DNA of 64,000 nt from positions 1 to 64,000 of the forward strand of contig JAXRKP010002080.1 in NCBI GenBank assembly GCA_037039925.1, written 5' to 3'. Numbering within the stretch: the first letter of the stretch is position 1; every line of letters begins with the position of its first letter. Source of the stretch: Doris montereyensis. Taxonomy: Eukaryota > Mollusca > Gastropoda > Nudibranchia > Dorididae. The notes under the pieces were generated by a model, which was not told where the DNA came from, ran no database searches, and saw nothing but the letters and a program-made list of their open reading frames with translations. Made by a program: the position numbers and the translations under genes. Shown here piece by piece: positions 1-54,700 of the stretch.

Positions 1-535
1 TCTAACCAATGTGGTCAGCTTTGCCACAGGCCTAAAGTCCAGTCAGTGCCTCACTGTTGCTGACTCCGCGCGCTCCGATCATGTTAATGTAATTAAGCCA
101 TTGTTTTGTTTAGCTGTTTGTAAAGTTGTGGTTATACACCTTTATTATACTTTCTTTTACACATTACGATTATGGGTTTATCTTGTATGACATTCTACTA
201 ACATCGAAGAACAAGAAGATTGGCTTAACAATCATTCTTATTAGATTGTTTTTGAAAGTGGTATGGGTGAACAGGAGGTAATTGCATACTGCTGTGCTTT
301 AAATGAAAGGGCTCTATTCTAATTCTATTTTTAAAAAAATGATATTGTTATTATGACAGCTTGAGCTTATCACCTACTTGAATTAAACAAAACAAAATTT
401 GAGTAGAATTTTTCTATTATCAGTGTTTAATTCTGTGTTGTCTTGAATGTGTAAACACAATTTTGTTTTTGCTGACATGATGTAATATTATGGATATAGG
501 GATAAGTTTGTTGGAATTTATGATGATGTGTCCTA
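1..535. other. Upstream flank, nothing recognised
   Basis: AT-rich, apart from a short CpG-containing patch near 66-80 (ccgcgcgctccg). A CCAAT motif lies at 5-9. No ORF or RNA gene could be supported; a promoter or first exon of DGCR8 could lie here but there is no direct evidence. Confidence 0.3.
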
Positions 536-560
536 TCTGTCTGTCTCTCTCGCTCATAGA

Positions 561-655
<95 letters not shown>

Positions 656-770
656 CTCTCATTCTCATTCTCTCATTCTCTCTCTCTCACTCTCACTCTC
701 TCTGTCTCTCTCTTCTCTTTCTTTCCTTCTCTTTTTTCCCTCTTACTCTTTCTCTCTCACACAATAACAT
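536..770. repeat. (CT)n microsatellite
   Basis: CT dinucleotide run, interrupted and decaying to the right into tcattctc and cactctc. Ser-Leu or Arg-Glu ORFs through it are artefacts. Confidence 0.95.
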
Positions 771-1983
771 ACACACACTTTCTCTTTCACGATCATTTTA
801 TGAACACCTCTCAGAGTGTTTCGTTGCTATGCAGTTGATTCTTTAAAAAATTACAAATTGTTGCAAAAGTTATAAATGTTTGACTGCCAGCCACAGCTTT
901 GACAGCTCTCCAGATTGGTTACTGTGGATGCTCTCACGCAAGCTTTGAATTTGAAATAAATGCTGACTGACTGTCCAGACAAACACACTTCCAGTTCTCT
1001 GCATTGCTGTTTGCACTGCTGGTTGGAGATAGTATTAATGCCATCTCTGCTCTGTCCAGTGCTTTATGCAATGTAAACTTTGCTGCAAACCTGACAGTTC
1101 AGTCAGCCATATATTTTATGTATATGTGGGCTTAGCCGCTATATGTTGTTTGTTCTTGTATGTTAAAGTTGTTGTTTTTTACTGAGATTTATGAAATAAG
1201 AGGAGTCACGTTTCATCTGCTTTGTACTTTGTTGAGGATGTTTCTGTTTTAATATATTTTGATCTTGTCAGTTATTAATTTTTTTTTTTTTGGTTTTTGG
1301 GGGGGGGGGGGGTATGGGATGGTGAGTTGCACTTTTGTTTTATGTGCTTTTTTGTTGTTTTTTGAAAGTTGTGATTTTTGTAAATTTTTTCTGTGGGTGG
1401 CGTATTTCAAATTATTTAGAGAATCTATATTTCTATCTCTTTGGATAATCAATACTGCAAGGATAGGGTTAGGTGTTGAAAAGTTTTCTCTGTTGGGTTT
1501 TTTTGTTGTATTTTTATAGGGATGCGGTCGAGTTTGTCTTCTTGTCTTCAATTCCAGTTTCATTAGTAACAACACTGTTTTGTCGATGTGTCAATTTGGT
1601 TTTCGGTATTTTGCATTAAATTGTAAGCCAAGTTAAGTTGTGCCAAAAGTTGTAATACAATCAGTTGTTGAGACTTCATGTGTCCAACTAGTTAATGATT
1701 ATAGGGTTGGACCTTGGGGTTGAAGTCATCAACTGATATTGATATCAAGCATAAAAGCTTTTCTTGCAATTTTTTTCTCAATTTCATGGCTGGATCCTGT
1801 GTTGTTATTTTGTTGTATATCATTGTTGTATCCAGTTTGTCCTGACTGTGGTGATTCAGATTGATGGTGAATTTGTTCCCATGTGGAACCTGGCTTGTTT
1901 TCTGTTATAATTGACCAGGTTTTTGCTACAAAAACACTCTTGGCGATTTATGTTTTTGTTCTTCACATCAATATTTTCCTATA
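771..1983. other. Upstream intergenic or 5'UTR-intron sequence
   Basis: Mostly T-rich unique sequence. It contains a poly-T/poly-G stretch at about 1279-1312 with a run of at least 12 G, and AATAAA near 955. No gene recognised. Confidence 0.4.
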
Positions 1984-2087
1984 GATCGTAATATCATCAC
2001 AGAAGGAGTGTTACTTGATGAAAATCACATGAGTTTTTGAACTGAAAAAATTCTCAACAAACCAGATACGTATCTGACCGTCGAGAC
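1984..2087 (+). other. Probable 5'UTR of DGCR8 with two tiny upstream ORFs
   Basis: A plausible 3' splice site (ttttcctatag, ending 1983) precedes about 100 nt leading to the start codon, so this could be a UTR exon joined to an upstream first exon that I could not locate. Two upstream ATGs overlap here: ATG at 2019 is followed by a stop four codons later, and the ATG at 2029 by a stop after three. The chosen CDS start at 2088 is the first ATG that opens a long frame. Confidence 0.4.
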
Positions 2088-44996
<42,909 letters not shown>

Positions 44997-45915
44997 GTGG
45001 CGGAGTTACACTAATCAACACGTTGCAAGCTGACACAGTTTTCAGGACATACAGATTGATATCTGGCTGTTATTGTGGAGAAGAATGGGCGTTTGCTGCT
45101 TTTTTTTTTTTTTAATTTCTAAAACAAAAGATTTAAATCTGAAAATTATACAAATCTTCTACATATCTGAAAATATACATTTATATAAATTTTGTATAGC
45201 TGTGAGTTGATTGCTGCTGAGTCACATCTCAAAAGCGTAGTTTGCAATTTGAATGCTTGCTTTTTGTTACCATTTGATTTCTTTCTTCATCGATTTAAAG
45301 GCTGGAAAATGTTAAAATATCAATTCATTCAGTTTTACAGTCATTTGATTTCATTTTTTTCATCGACTTAAAGGCTGGAAAATGTAAAATATCAATTCAT
45401 TCAGTTTTACAGTCATTTGATTTAATTTTTTCATCGACTTAAAGGCTGGAAAATGTAAAATATCAATTCATTCAGTTTTACAGTCATTTGATTTCATTTT
45501 TGATTTCATTTTTTATAAAAGATAGCCCTTACGTAAATCAATTTCATGTGTCATGGAAATATTACATATTACTAAGTAAATGAATGTCCCAATTCATACA
45601 GTATGACTTTATTTGGATGTTCTGCATAAATGAATGATTGCTGGTGGAAAATTGAGCATAGATGTGAATTCCCGCTACTTAGAGGAATTCAGCTGGAACC
45701 TGAATTTGGAAATCCACATTTTAAATTTAACATTTTTTATAATTTTATTTATTCTGATTGTGATTATCTGATATTTTTTTTACTGTTTCTGAGCATACAT
45801 TTTATACCTGCTTTCTATCAATATTGATATTTTATGGAGCTTTGTGCTATCTCTCCATTTTTGTACAATGGCCGACATCATTTGTTTGGTGCAATTAAAT
45901 ATTTTTTCCTGAATC
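44997..45915 (+). other. Probable 3'UTR of DGCR8
   Basis: AT-rich sequence follows the stop with no long ORF of interest. Three copies of a roughly 70-bp repeat lie at 45290-45505 (cgacttaaaggctggaaaat). ATTAAA at 45894-45899, followed by a T-rich stretch, is the best poly(A) signal I can see; the true end is unknown. Confidence 0.35.
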
Positions 45916-46933
45916 ATACACATGTTACACACGCACAATGACAAAAGTCATGCTGCATTATGGCAGACAGCCAGTCCAACCAACACAAGAACTCAATTTA
46001 ATTTGTGCCTTTATCCAAACACACACAAGCACACACATTTAAAAAGAAAAGAAAAAAACAACTGTAGGCTAGGTTGTCATTGTGCCAGAGCACAGGGCCA
46101 GTTTTTTCTCACATGCCTACTCACACACAGACACACACATGCTCAGCTTATCTGTCATGCCAACATGTCTACCAGACACACAGACACTCCTGCACTCAGT
46201 TTATCTGACATTCTGACTTACACACACACAGACACCCACACACCACACACACACCCACACACACACACACACACACACACAGATACACAGACACCATCAT
46301 TAACGCAAAGCTAATCTTACACTGCCCCTTAGTAATCTGTGTGCTAGTCCAAACACCCCTCATCAGACACACACATTAAAAAGCAAAAACTTGAATCCTT
46401 CTTGTGTAAGAAGAGCAAGCAGTGAAGAGGTAAATTTTGCAATGAAGTTTTGTGTTAAACTAAACATACACTTGATATCCAAATATCCAAATGGTTTTTT
46501 CCTCAACTTCAAACAAAACTTATTCTGTAATTTAAAGATTTGTTTCTTCTTTTGCTAACCGGATATTTGGTAATACTAATAATGTGATGCTGTCCATATA
46601 AGGTAATGCATACCATGTCTCAAACACTAAAGGTACAAAAAAGGAAAAAAAAATCACGAAATGAAATCTTCATACCTTGAATATTTTACTGCAGCAGAAT
46701 TAAAGTATAAAAAATCAGCTGAAAAGAGCTCACTTACGATAACAAAGCAGAACACTCTTATGATGTATGAGTGATAAGTTGCAGAAAGGGTTATAAGTCA
46801 CATAGAAATAGAATGCGTTTCTTTTCGTGAACAGTATACTAATATAGACATGATTTTAGCATCAGTTCTCAACATATACACATTATGTAATATTACTACT
46901 ACTAATAATGATAATGATATTACATGCATTTAT

Positions 46934-46936
<3 letters not shown>
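45916..46936. other. Intergenic, CA-rich then unique
   Basis: Interrupted (CA)n at about 46020-46290, otherwise AT-rich sequence without a gene. The ORF 45922-46314 runs through the CA tract and is not credible. Confidence 0.5.
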
Positions 46937-47014
<78 letters not shown>

Positions 47015-47048
47015 CTCTCTCCCTCCCTCTCTCCCTCCCTCACCCCCT

Positions 47049-47129
<81 letters not shown>

Positions 47130-47132
47130 TCT
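46937..47132. repeat. (CT)n microsatellite
   Basis: CT run interrupted by ccctccctc blocks in its middle. Confidence 0.97.
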
Positions 47133-47454
47133 CTTATGTTGTGAGGGAAGACTTGAAAGAATTTAAAGAGTTCATCTCTTTCTGTCAAGTAAACCAGTTC
47201 ACAGCGTTGAGATGAATAACGCACATTCCAGCCAGCAATCCAATCCCATTGTTGTGGTTCAGTGTGACTACAAGATGAAACAAAACACAGAATTGTTACT
47301 GAGTTTGTGATCCAACAGCCCCAATTCCAGCTCACACACTGACTCACTGTCTCTACATCGATGTTTTTCTCTCACCAAGGTGGTACACTCATGCTCATAT
47401 GCTCACAAAGTCTGAGCGATTCTCTTACATTCGTAATATGTATGGTTTGTCGCA

Positions 47455-47765
47455 AGGTTCCTTCCAAGGCCACTACGGCCCATAGGGCCAAAGCTTATCC
47501 CTGTTTCTATAACATCAAGTCGAGTAAATGACAATACGCACTTCTTGGGCATGGCTCTAGTCCTCCCTGGTGCAGGTTTTACTCCCCCGCTGATGCTGGT
47601 ACTGATTTGCACCTGGGTTAAGTAAGGAAATGTGTGTTCGTGTTGTTAGTGTTGGGTGTCTTTTCCAAGAATTCACGGTCTTCAGATCTAGCATCAGCAT
47701 TGCAAAGCTTTGAAACCAGGATCTCTTGATTTTAAGTTATGCAGCCTAACCACAGCCGCCACGGT
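47455..47765 (-). mobile_element. SINE family A copy, diverged
   Basis: On minus: head with ggctgcataacttaaaatca, body acccaggtgcaaatcagtac, and a tail matching gataagctttggccctatgg (plus complement at 47479-47500). Confidence 0.75.
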
Positions 47766-48660
47766 AGAGCTGGCTATTAATTATGTGTGTCATAAGCACG
47801 ATAACAGAAATTACGATTGGTTGAAGAAAGGTCTGATTTCATTGTATGAAGCTAATACATTCAAGTGTTTTATTGTCCTGTGTTCATCCGCCTATAGCTA
47901 TGAATTATGATTCACTCATGTTGTGGAATTGTCAATTTGAAGAAGAAAAGTATTGTGCACATTTCCATTTTGTAAATGCATAGGTTGGTGGTATTGTTTC
48001 ATGCTCTCTTGTTATCAAATATTTACAATGGAAGAAATCTATTTCATTATTAGATTTGCTTTTGCACATCTGTGTCATTTAGTCATATTACATCTTTTCA
48101 AAGTCGAAGGAAGCTTCTTACGGTATTACTATTAATATGTGATAGTTCAATGCATTACTATGACCATGAGTTGCAATATCTTGTATTGAGATTAACATCC
48201 ATATCCATGTGTGGCCAAGAAAATTAATTATTTCTTTTTCTTTTTTACTTGTCCTTGTTAAATGGAACAATCAATGATATTAATTATGCACGATGTTGTG
48301 TGTTTGTTGTAAAAAGTCATAATATTAAATTGAAAGGGGTCATTTCATGTGAAAAAAATGAGATGGAGAGATAATCCTAAGGAATAAAAGGAAATGATGT
48401 TTCCTGAATAGCGTGAAAATGATAAAATGAAAATATGTCACGTTAACAGCTGTTTGAAATTTGGAATTCCCAAAGCTACCAGTGCATTCTTCTCTAAATG
48501 ATGTAACTGTGACTTAGGCACACTATTGAAATGGCCTCTTCAATTATTATATGCCATGTCAGACAGTGTTGTTACAATGTCAGAGTCGGTGCTGTTTTAA
48601 AGACTAGTCCATTTTACACACAGTTAACGTTTAACATGGGTGATTATTTTCTGGCATAAA
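47766..48660. other. Unique AT-rich intergenic sequence
   Basis: No gene or repeat recognised. Confidence 0.4.
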
Positions 48661-49870
48661 CGGAATTTTAGTCTTTGTCAATTGCTGACTCTCTTTCTCT
48701 TTCCAATGTTAGTGTTTGTCAATTGCTGACTTTCTTTCTCTTTCCAATGTTAGTGTTTGTCAAATGCTGACTTTCTTTCTCTTTCCAATGTTAGTGTTTG
48801 TCAATTGCTGACTCTCTTTTCTTTCAATGTTAGTGTTTGTCAATTGCTGACTTTCTTTCTCTTTCCAATGTTAGTGTTTGTCAATTGCTGACTTTCTTTC
48901 TCTTTCCAATGTTAGTGTTTGTCAATTGCTGACTCTCTTTCTCTTTCCAATGTTAGTGTTTGTCAATTGCTGACTTTCTTTCTCTTTCAATGTTAGTGTT
49001 TGTCAATTGCTGACTCTCTTTCTCTTTCCAATGTTAGTGTTTGTCAATTGCTGACTCTCTTTGTCTCTTTCAATGTTAGTGTTTGTCAATTGCTGACTCT
49101 CTTTGTCTCTTTCCAATGTTAGTGTTTGTCAATTGCTGACTCTCTTTGTCTCTTTCCAATGTTAGTGTTTGTCAATTGCTGACTCTCTTTCTCTTTCCAA
49201 TGTTAGTGTTTGTCAATTGCTGACTCTCTTTCTCTTTCCAATGTTAGTGTTTGTCAATTGCTGACTCTCTTTCTCTTTCCAATGTTAGTGTTTGTCAATT
49301 GCTGACTTTCTTTCTCTTTCCAATGTTAGTGTTTGTCAATTGCTGACTCTCTTTCTCTTTCCAATGTTAGTGTTTGTCAATTGCTGACTCTTTGTCTCTT
49401 TCCAATGTTAGTGTTTGTTAATTGCTGACTTTCTTTCTCTTTCCAATGTTAGTGTTTGTCAATTGCTGACTCTTTGTCTCTTTCCAATGTTAGTGTTTGT
49501 TAATTGCTGACTCTGTTAGTGTTTTCTCTGTTTCAATGTTAGTGTTTGTCAATTGCTGACTCTTTCTTTTTCTTTCAATGTTAGTGTTTGTCAATTGCTG
49601 ACTCTCTTTCTCTTTCCAATGTTAGTGTTTGTCAATTGCTGACTCTCTTTCTCTTTCCAATGTTAGTGTTTGTCAAATGCTGACTCTCTTTCTCTTTCCA
49701 ATGTTAGTGTTTGTCAATTGCTGACTCTCATTCTCTTTCCAATGTTAGTGTTTGTCAATTGCTGACTCTCTTTCTCTTTCCAATGTTAGTGTTTGTCAAT
49801 TGCTGACTCTCATTCTCTTTCCAATGTTAGTGTTTGTCAAATGCTGACTCTCTTTCTCTTTCCAATGTTT
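48661..49870 (+). repeat. 42-bp tandem repeat resembling branch point, pyrimidine tract and acceptor, about 29 copies
   Basis: The unit is tgtttgtcaattgctgactc plus tctttctctttccaatgtta and g. Each holds tgctgac (branch-point-like), a C/T tract and ttag. It lies downstream of DGCR8, where I find no exons. Confidence 0.95.
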
Positions 49871-49974
49871 TCCAATGGGGTTTGGGATGGGGGAGGAGGG
49901 AAGGGGCTGAAGTCAGTTTGGAGTTGATCTTTAATAAAGTTCCAGACCTTGTTGAATACCTTGCTATCATCGGT

Positions 49975-50225
49975 TTCTTTCTTTCTTTCTTTCTTTCATT
50001 CTTTCATTCTTTATCAGTTTCCGTTCTACCTTCCAGTGTACGGATTCCGTAGATTCCCAAAATGATCTTTCTCCAGACATTTTCTGCCCTGACATTTTCT
50101 GTTTCCTTCTCTTTCTTTCTTTCTTTATCAGTTCCCATTCTTCCTTCGAGTAATGGGTTTAGATGCCCAAAATGATCTTTCTCCAGGCTACCCTGTCCTG
50201 ACATTTTCTATTTCCTTCTGTGAAG
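49975..50225. repeat. Two copies of a 115-bp unit plus (TTTC)n
   Basis: cccaaaatgatctttctcca and cctgacattttctrtttcct (r = a or g) recur in order at 50057 and 50167. Confidence 0.85.
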
Positions 50226-50825
50226 GTTAAACTTCTTTGCTTTAGTGCCTCTTTAAATAATATCTTCTTCTCATCTTCTCCGAGGTCTTGCCTTTTGGTC
50301 CTTCACCTTGTGCTTTAGAACTGTATACTGACTAAGCAATTCTCTTACCATTCATTCTGTTTTGCTCCCATGCCCAAACCGTCTGAGTTGATTTATTTCT
50401 GTTTTAGTTTGTTCTCTTATTGTTGGTTTCTGTTGGTTTAAAAGAAAAATCCAGATTCACTTTACAGCTGAGGACTGAAGAGCCTTTCTCCTTTCTGTTT
50501 TTGTTTTTTGCTGCTGTTGCTGTCAAAACGGGTTTATGTGCAGTTAGGACAATATCATTTTGAGTCGAGGATGAAATGTAAATGTAAAAAAGTTATGTCT
50601 GTGTGTCGTGGTCATGTTTTGGTGTCAGTGTCAGTGTCGGTGTCACAGTGTCAGCTTACATAGAAGAAGAAGACAGGTGCTTGTGGTTCCCTCTATATAA
50701 TGTATATACACAGATTAAAATCTGAAACAAGATATGCAAACCATTAATATGTTGTTGTTTTTTTTGTTATAAATTAATGGGTCGAATTCACAAAGCATTC
50801 TTAAACTTGGCAAACACACTGCCTA
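50226..50825. other. Unique intergenic sequence
   Basis: Nothing recognised. Confidence 0.4.
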
Positions 50826-51070
50826 ACCAAACTATGTTACGGCTACTGTTACGCATTTCATGCACCTTGGTCCGTTGCAACTTGGTGGGAGTGTGTTTCG
50901 CGATGGCAGGGTCTGCTGGTGGTACATCTTTCTTCTTTCCTTTTACTCTTTCGCGTATCTTTCCTCTTTGATTCTGTTTCTCTTTGATTCTGTTTCTCTT
51001 TGATTCACCATGAGATCACTGCATATGGTGGACGGTGTCAATTTTAATGAATCAATAAATTTAAAAAAAA
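50826..51070 (+). mobile_element. Repeat family B copy
   Basis: gctggtggtacatctttctt, a pyrimidine-rich middle with gattctgtttctcttt repeated, then tcaccatgagatcactgcat and atggtggacggtgtcaattt. Confidence 0.65.
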
Positions 51071-51524
51071 CCCAGAGAGGTTAACTGGTATGACTGACTT
51101 AACAAACATTTGTGAATTCGACCTATGATGTTTCTCTTGAACTTGATCACTTATCATTAATCAATTTCTGATAATATAATGATCAGTTTCTCTCTCACCA
51201 AAATTCTATTACAACATTATGAAATATTCTCATGCTTTGTCATTGTCATCATGTCTTCATCACCATTGTCAGAAGTTAAAAGTTTCCGTAAATAAAAAAT
51301 TGTCAAGAAATAACGATAATGTTCTTGTTCCAGCCATTCTTTGATATTATATTAATCTCTGTGGTGAAAAAGTTAGAAATGAAAGTGTATAGTATCGGTC
51401 TCAGTGTCTGTAGGTATTTTAAAAATAGTCTTGTTTGTTTGATTTTTGATTAAAATTTAGTTTCTTTAGCTGTCTCATATTTGCTGGATATTCTAGGTGT
51501 GTTCTGACTGTTTTTTTCATGCTT

Positions 51525-51700
51525 CTTTCTGTTTTCCTTCACGGCCATTTGAAGGGAACTACTGGTAGGTCTTATTTTTGTCCCTTCATTTCTTTAACAC
51601 GTTTGATTCATCTTGCACCTTCCTCTTACTCTTATTCTTAATTCACCCTGATATTCTGATACATGCAGGGTGGACAGTGGGTGGGTGGTTGACTTAATTC
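51525..51700 (+). mobile_element. Repeat family B copy that runs into the 55-bp satellite
   Basis: actactggtaggtcttattt and a pyrimidine-rich middle lead to ttaattcaccctgatattct and gcagggtggacagtgggtgg, which is both the family B 3' end and the first satellite unit. Confidence 0.6.
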
Positions 51701-54700
51701 ACCCTGATATCCTGATATTCTGATACATGCAGGGTGGACAGGGGTGGGTGGTTGACTTAATTCACCCTGGTATCCTGATATCCTGATATATAGAGGGTGG
51801 ACAGGGGTGGGTGGTTGACTTAATTCATCCTGATATCCTGATATATACAGGGTGGACAGGGGTGGGTGGTTGACTTAATTCATCCTGATATCCTGATATA
51901 TACAGGGTGGACAGGGGTGGGTGGTTGACTTAATTCACCCTGATATCCTGATATATACAGGGTGGACAGGGGTGGGTGGTTGATAATTCACCCTGATATC
52001 CTGATATATACAAGGTGGACAGGGGTGGGTGGTTGATTTAATTCTGATATACACAGGGTGGACAGGGGGTGTATGTGGTTGATAATTCACCCTGATATCC
52101 TGATATATACAAGGTGGACTCAGGGGTGGGTGGTCCTGATATCCTTAATTCACCCTGATATCCTGATATATACAAGGTGGACAGGGGTGGGTGGTTGATT
52201 TAATTCACCCTGATATCCTGATATATACAAGGTGGACAGGGGTGGGTGGTTGACTTAATTCACCCTGATATCCTGATATCCTGATATATACAGGGTGGAC
52301 AGGGGTGGGTGATTGACTTAATTCATTCTGATATCCTGATATCCTGATATATACAAGGTGGACAGGGGTGGGTGGTTGACTTAATTCACCCTGATATCCT
52401 GATATCCTGATATATACAAGGTGGACAGGGGTGGGTGGTTGACTTAATTCACCCTGATATCCTGATATATACAAGGTGGACAGGGGTGGGTGGTTGACTT
52501 AATTCACCCTGATATCCTGATATATACAGGGTGGACAGGGGTGGGTGGTTGACTTAATTCACCCTGATATCCTGATATATACAGGGTGGACAGGGGTGGG
52601 TGGTTGACTTAATTCACCCTGATATCCTGATATATATATAGGGTGAACAGGGGTGGGTGGTTTACTTAATTCACCCTGATATCCTGATATTTTGATATAC
52701 ACAGGGTGGACAGGGGTGGGTGGTTGACTTAATTCACCCTGATATCCTGATATATACAGGGTGCACAGGGAGTGGGTGGTTGACTTAATTCACCCTGATA
52801 TCCTGATATATACACGGTGAACAGGGGTGGGAGGTTGACTTAATTCACCCTGATATCCTGATATATACAGGGTGGACAGGGGTGGGTGGTTGACTTAATT
52901 CACCCTGATATCCTGATATATACAAGGTGGACAGGGGTGAGTGGTTGACTTAATTCACCCTGATATCCTGATATATACATGGTGCACAGGGGTGGGTGGT
53001 TGACTTAATTCACCCTGATATCCTGATATACACAAGGTCGACAGGGGTGGGTGGTTGACTTAATTCACCCTGATATCCTGATATATACAGGGTGGACAGG
53101 GGTGGGTGGTTGACTTAATTCACCCTGATATCCTGATATACACAAGGTCGACAGGGGTGGGTGGTTGACTTAATTCACCCTGATATCCTGATATATACAG
53201 GGTGCACAGGAGTGGGCGGTTGATTTAATTCACCCTGATATCCTGATATATACAGGGTGGACAGGGGTGGGTGGTTGGCTTAATTCACCCTGGTATCCTG
53301 ATATATACAGAGTGGAAAGGGTGGGTAGTTGGTTTAATTCACCCTGATATCCTGATATATACAGGGTGGACAGGGGTGGGTGGTTGACTTAATTCACCCT
53401 GATATCCTGATATATACAAGGTGGACAGGGGTGGGTGGTTGACTTAATTCACCCTGATATCCTGATATATACAGGGTGGACAGGGGTGGGTGGTTGACGT
53501 AATACACCCTGATATCCTGATATATACAGGGTGGACAGGGGTGGGTGGTTGACTTAATTCACCCTGATATCCTGATATATACAAGGTGGACAGGGGTGGG
53601 TGGTTGACTTAATTCACCCTGATATCCTGATATCCTGATATATGCAGGGTGGACAGGGGTGTGGTTGACTTAATTCACCCTGATATCCTGATATATACAA
53701 GGTGGACAGGGGTGGGTGGTTGACTTAATTCACCCTGATATCCTGATATATACAGGGTGGACAGGGGTGGGTGGTTGACTTAATTCACCCTGATATCCTG
53801 ATATATACAAGGTGGACAGGGGTGGGTGGTTGACTTAATTCACCCTGATATCCTGATATATACAGGGTGGACAGGGGTGGGTGGTTGACTTAATTCACCC
53901 TGATATCCTGATATTCTGATATATACAGGGTGGACAGGGGTGGGTGGTTGACTTAATTCACCCTGATATCCTGATATATACAAGGGTGGACAGGGGTGGG
54001 TGGTTGACTTAAACTCTCCACCCTGATATCCTGATATCCTGATATATACAGAGTGGACAGGGGTGGGTGGTTGACTTAATTCACCCTGATATCCTGATAT
54101 CCCGATATATACAGGGTGGACAGGGGTGGGTGGTTGACTTAATTCACCCTGATATCCTGATATATACATCCTGATATCCTGATATATACATGGTGGACAG
54201 GGGTGGGTGGTTTTTAATTCACCCTGGTATCCTGATATATACAGGGTGGACAGGGGTGGGTGGTTGACTTAATTCACCCTGATATCCTGATATATACAAG
54301 GTGGACAGGGGTGGGTGGTTGACTGATATCCTGATATTCACCCTGATATCCTGATATCCTGATATATACAGGGTGGACAGGGGTGGGTGGTTGACTTAAT
54401 TCTGGTATCCCTGATATCCTGATATCCTGATATATACAGGGTGGACAGGGGTGGGTGGTTGACTTAATTCACCCTGATATCCTGATATCCTGATATATAC
54501 CTGGTGGACAGGGGTGGGTGGTTGACTTAATTCACCCTGATATCCTGATATATACAGGGTGGACAGGGGTGGGTGGTTGACTTAATATCACCCTGGTTGA
54601 TTTATTCCTGATATCCTGATATATACAGGGTGGACAGGGGTGGGTGGTTGATTTAATTCACCCTGATATCCTGATATCCTGATATATACAAGGTGGACAG

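Noticed and set aside
45630..45827. Small ORF after the DGCR8 stop
   Set aside because: AT-rich, hydrophobic by composition, no motif, and inside the likely 3'UTR.
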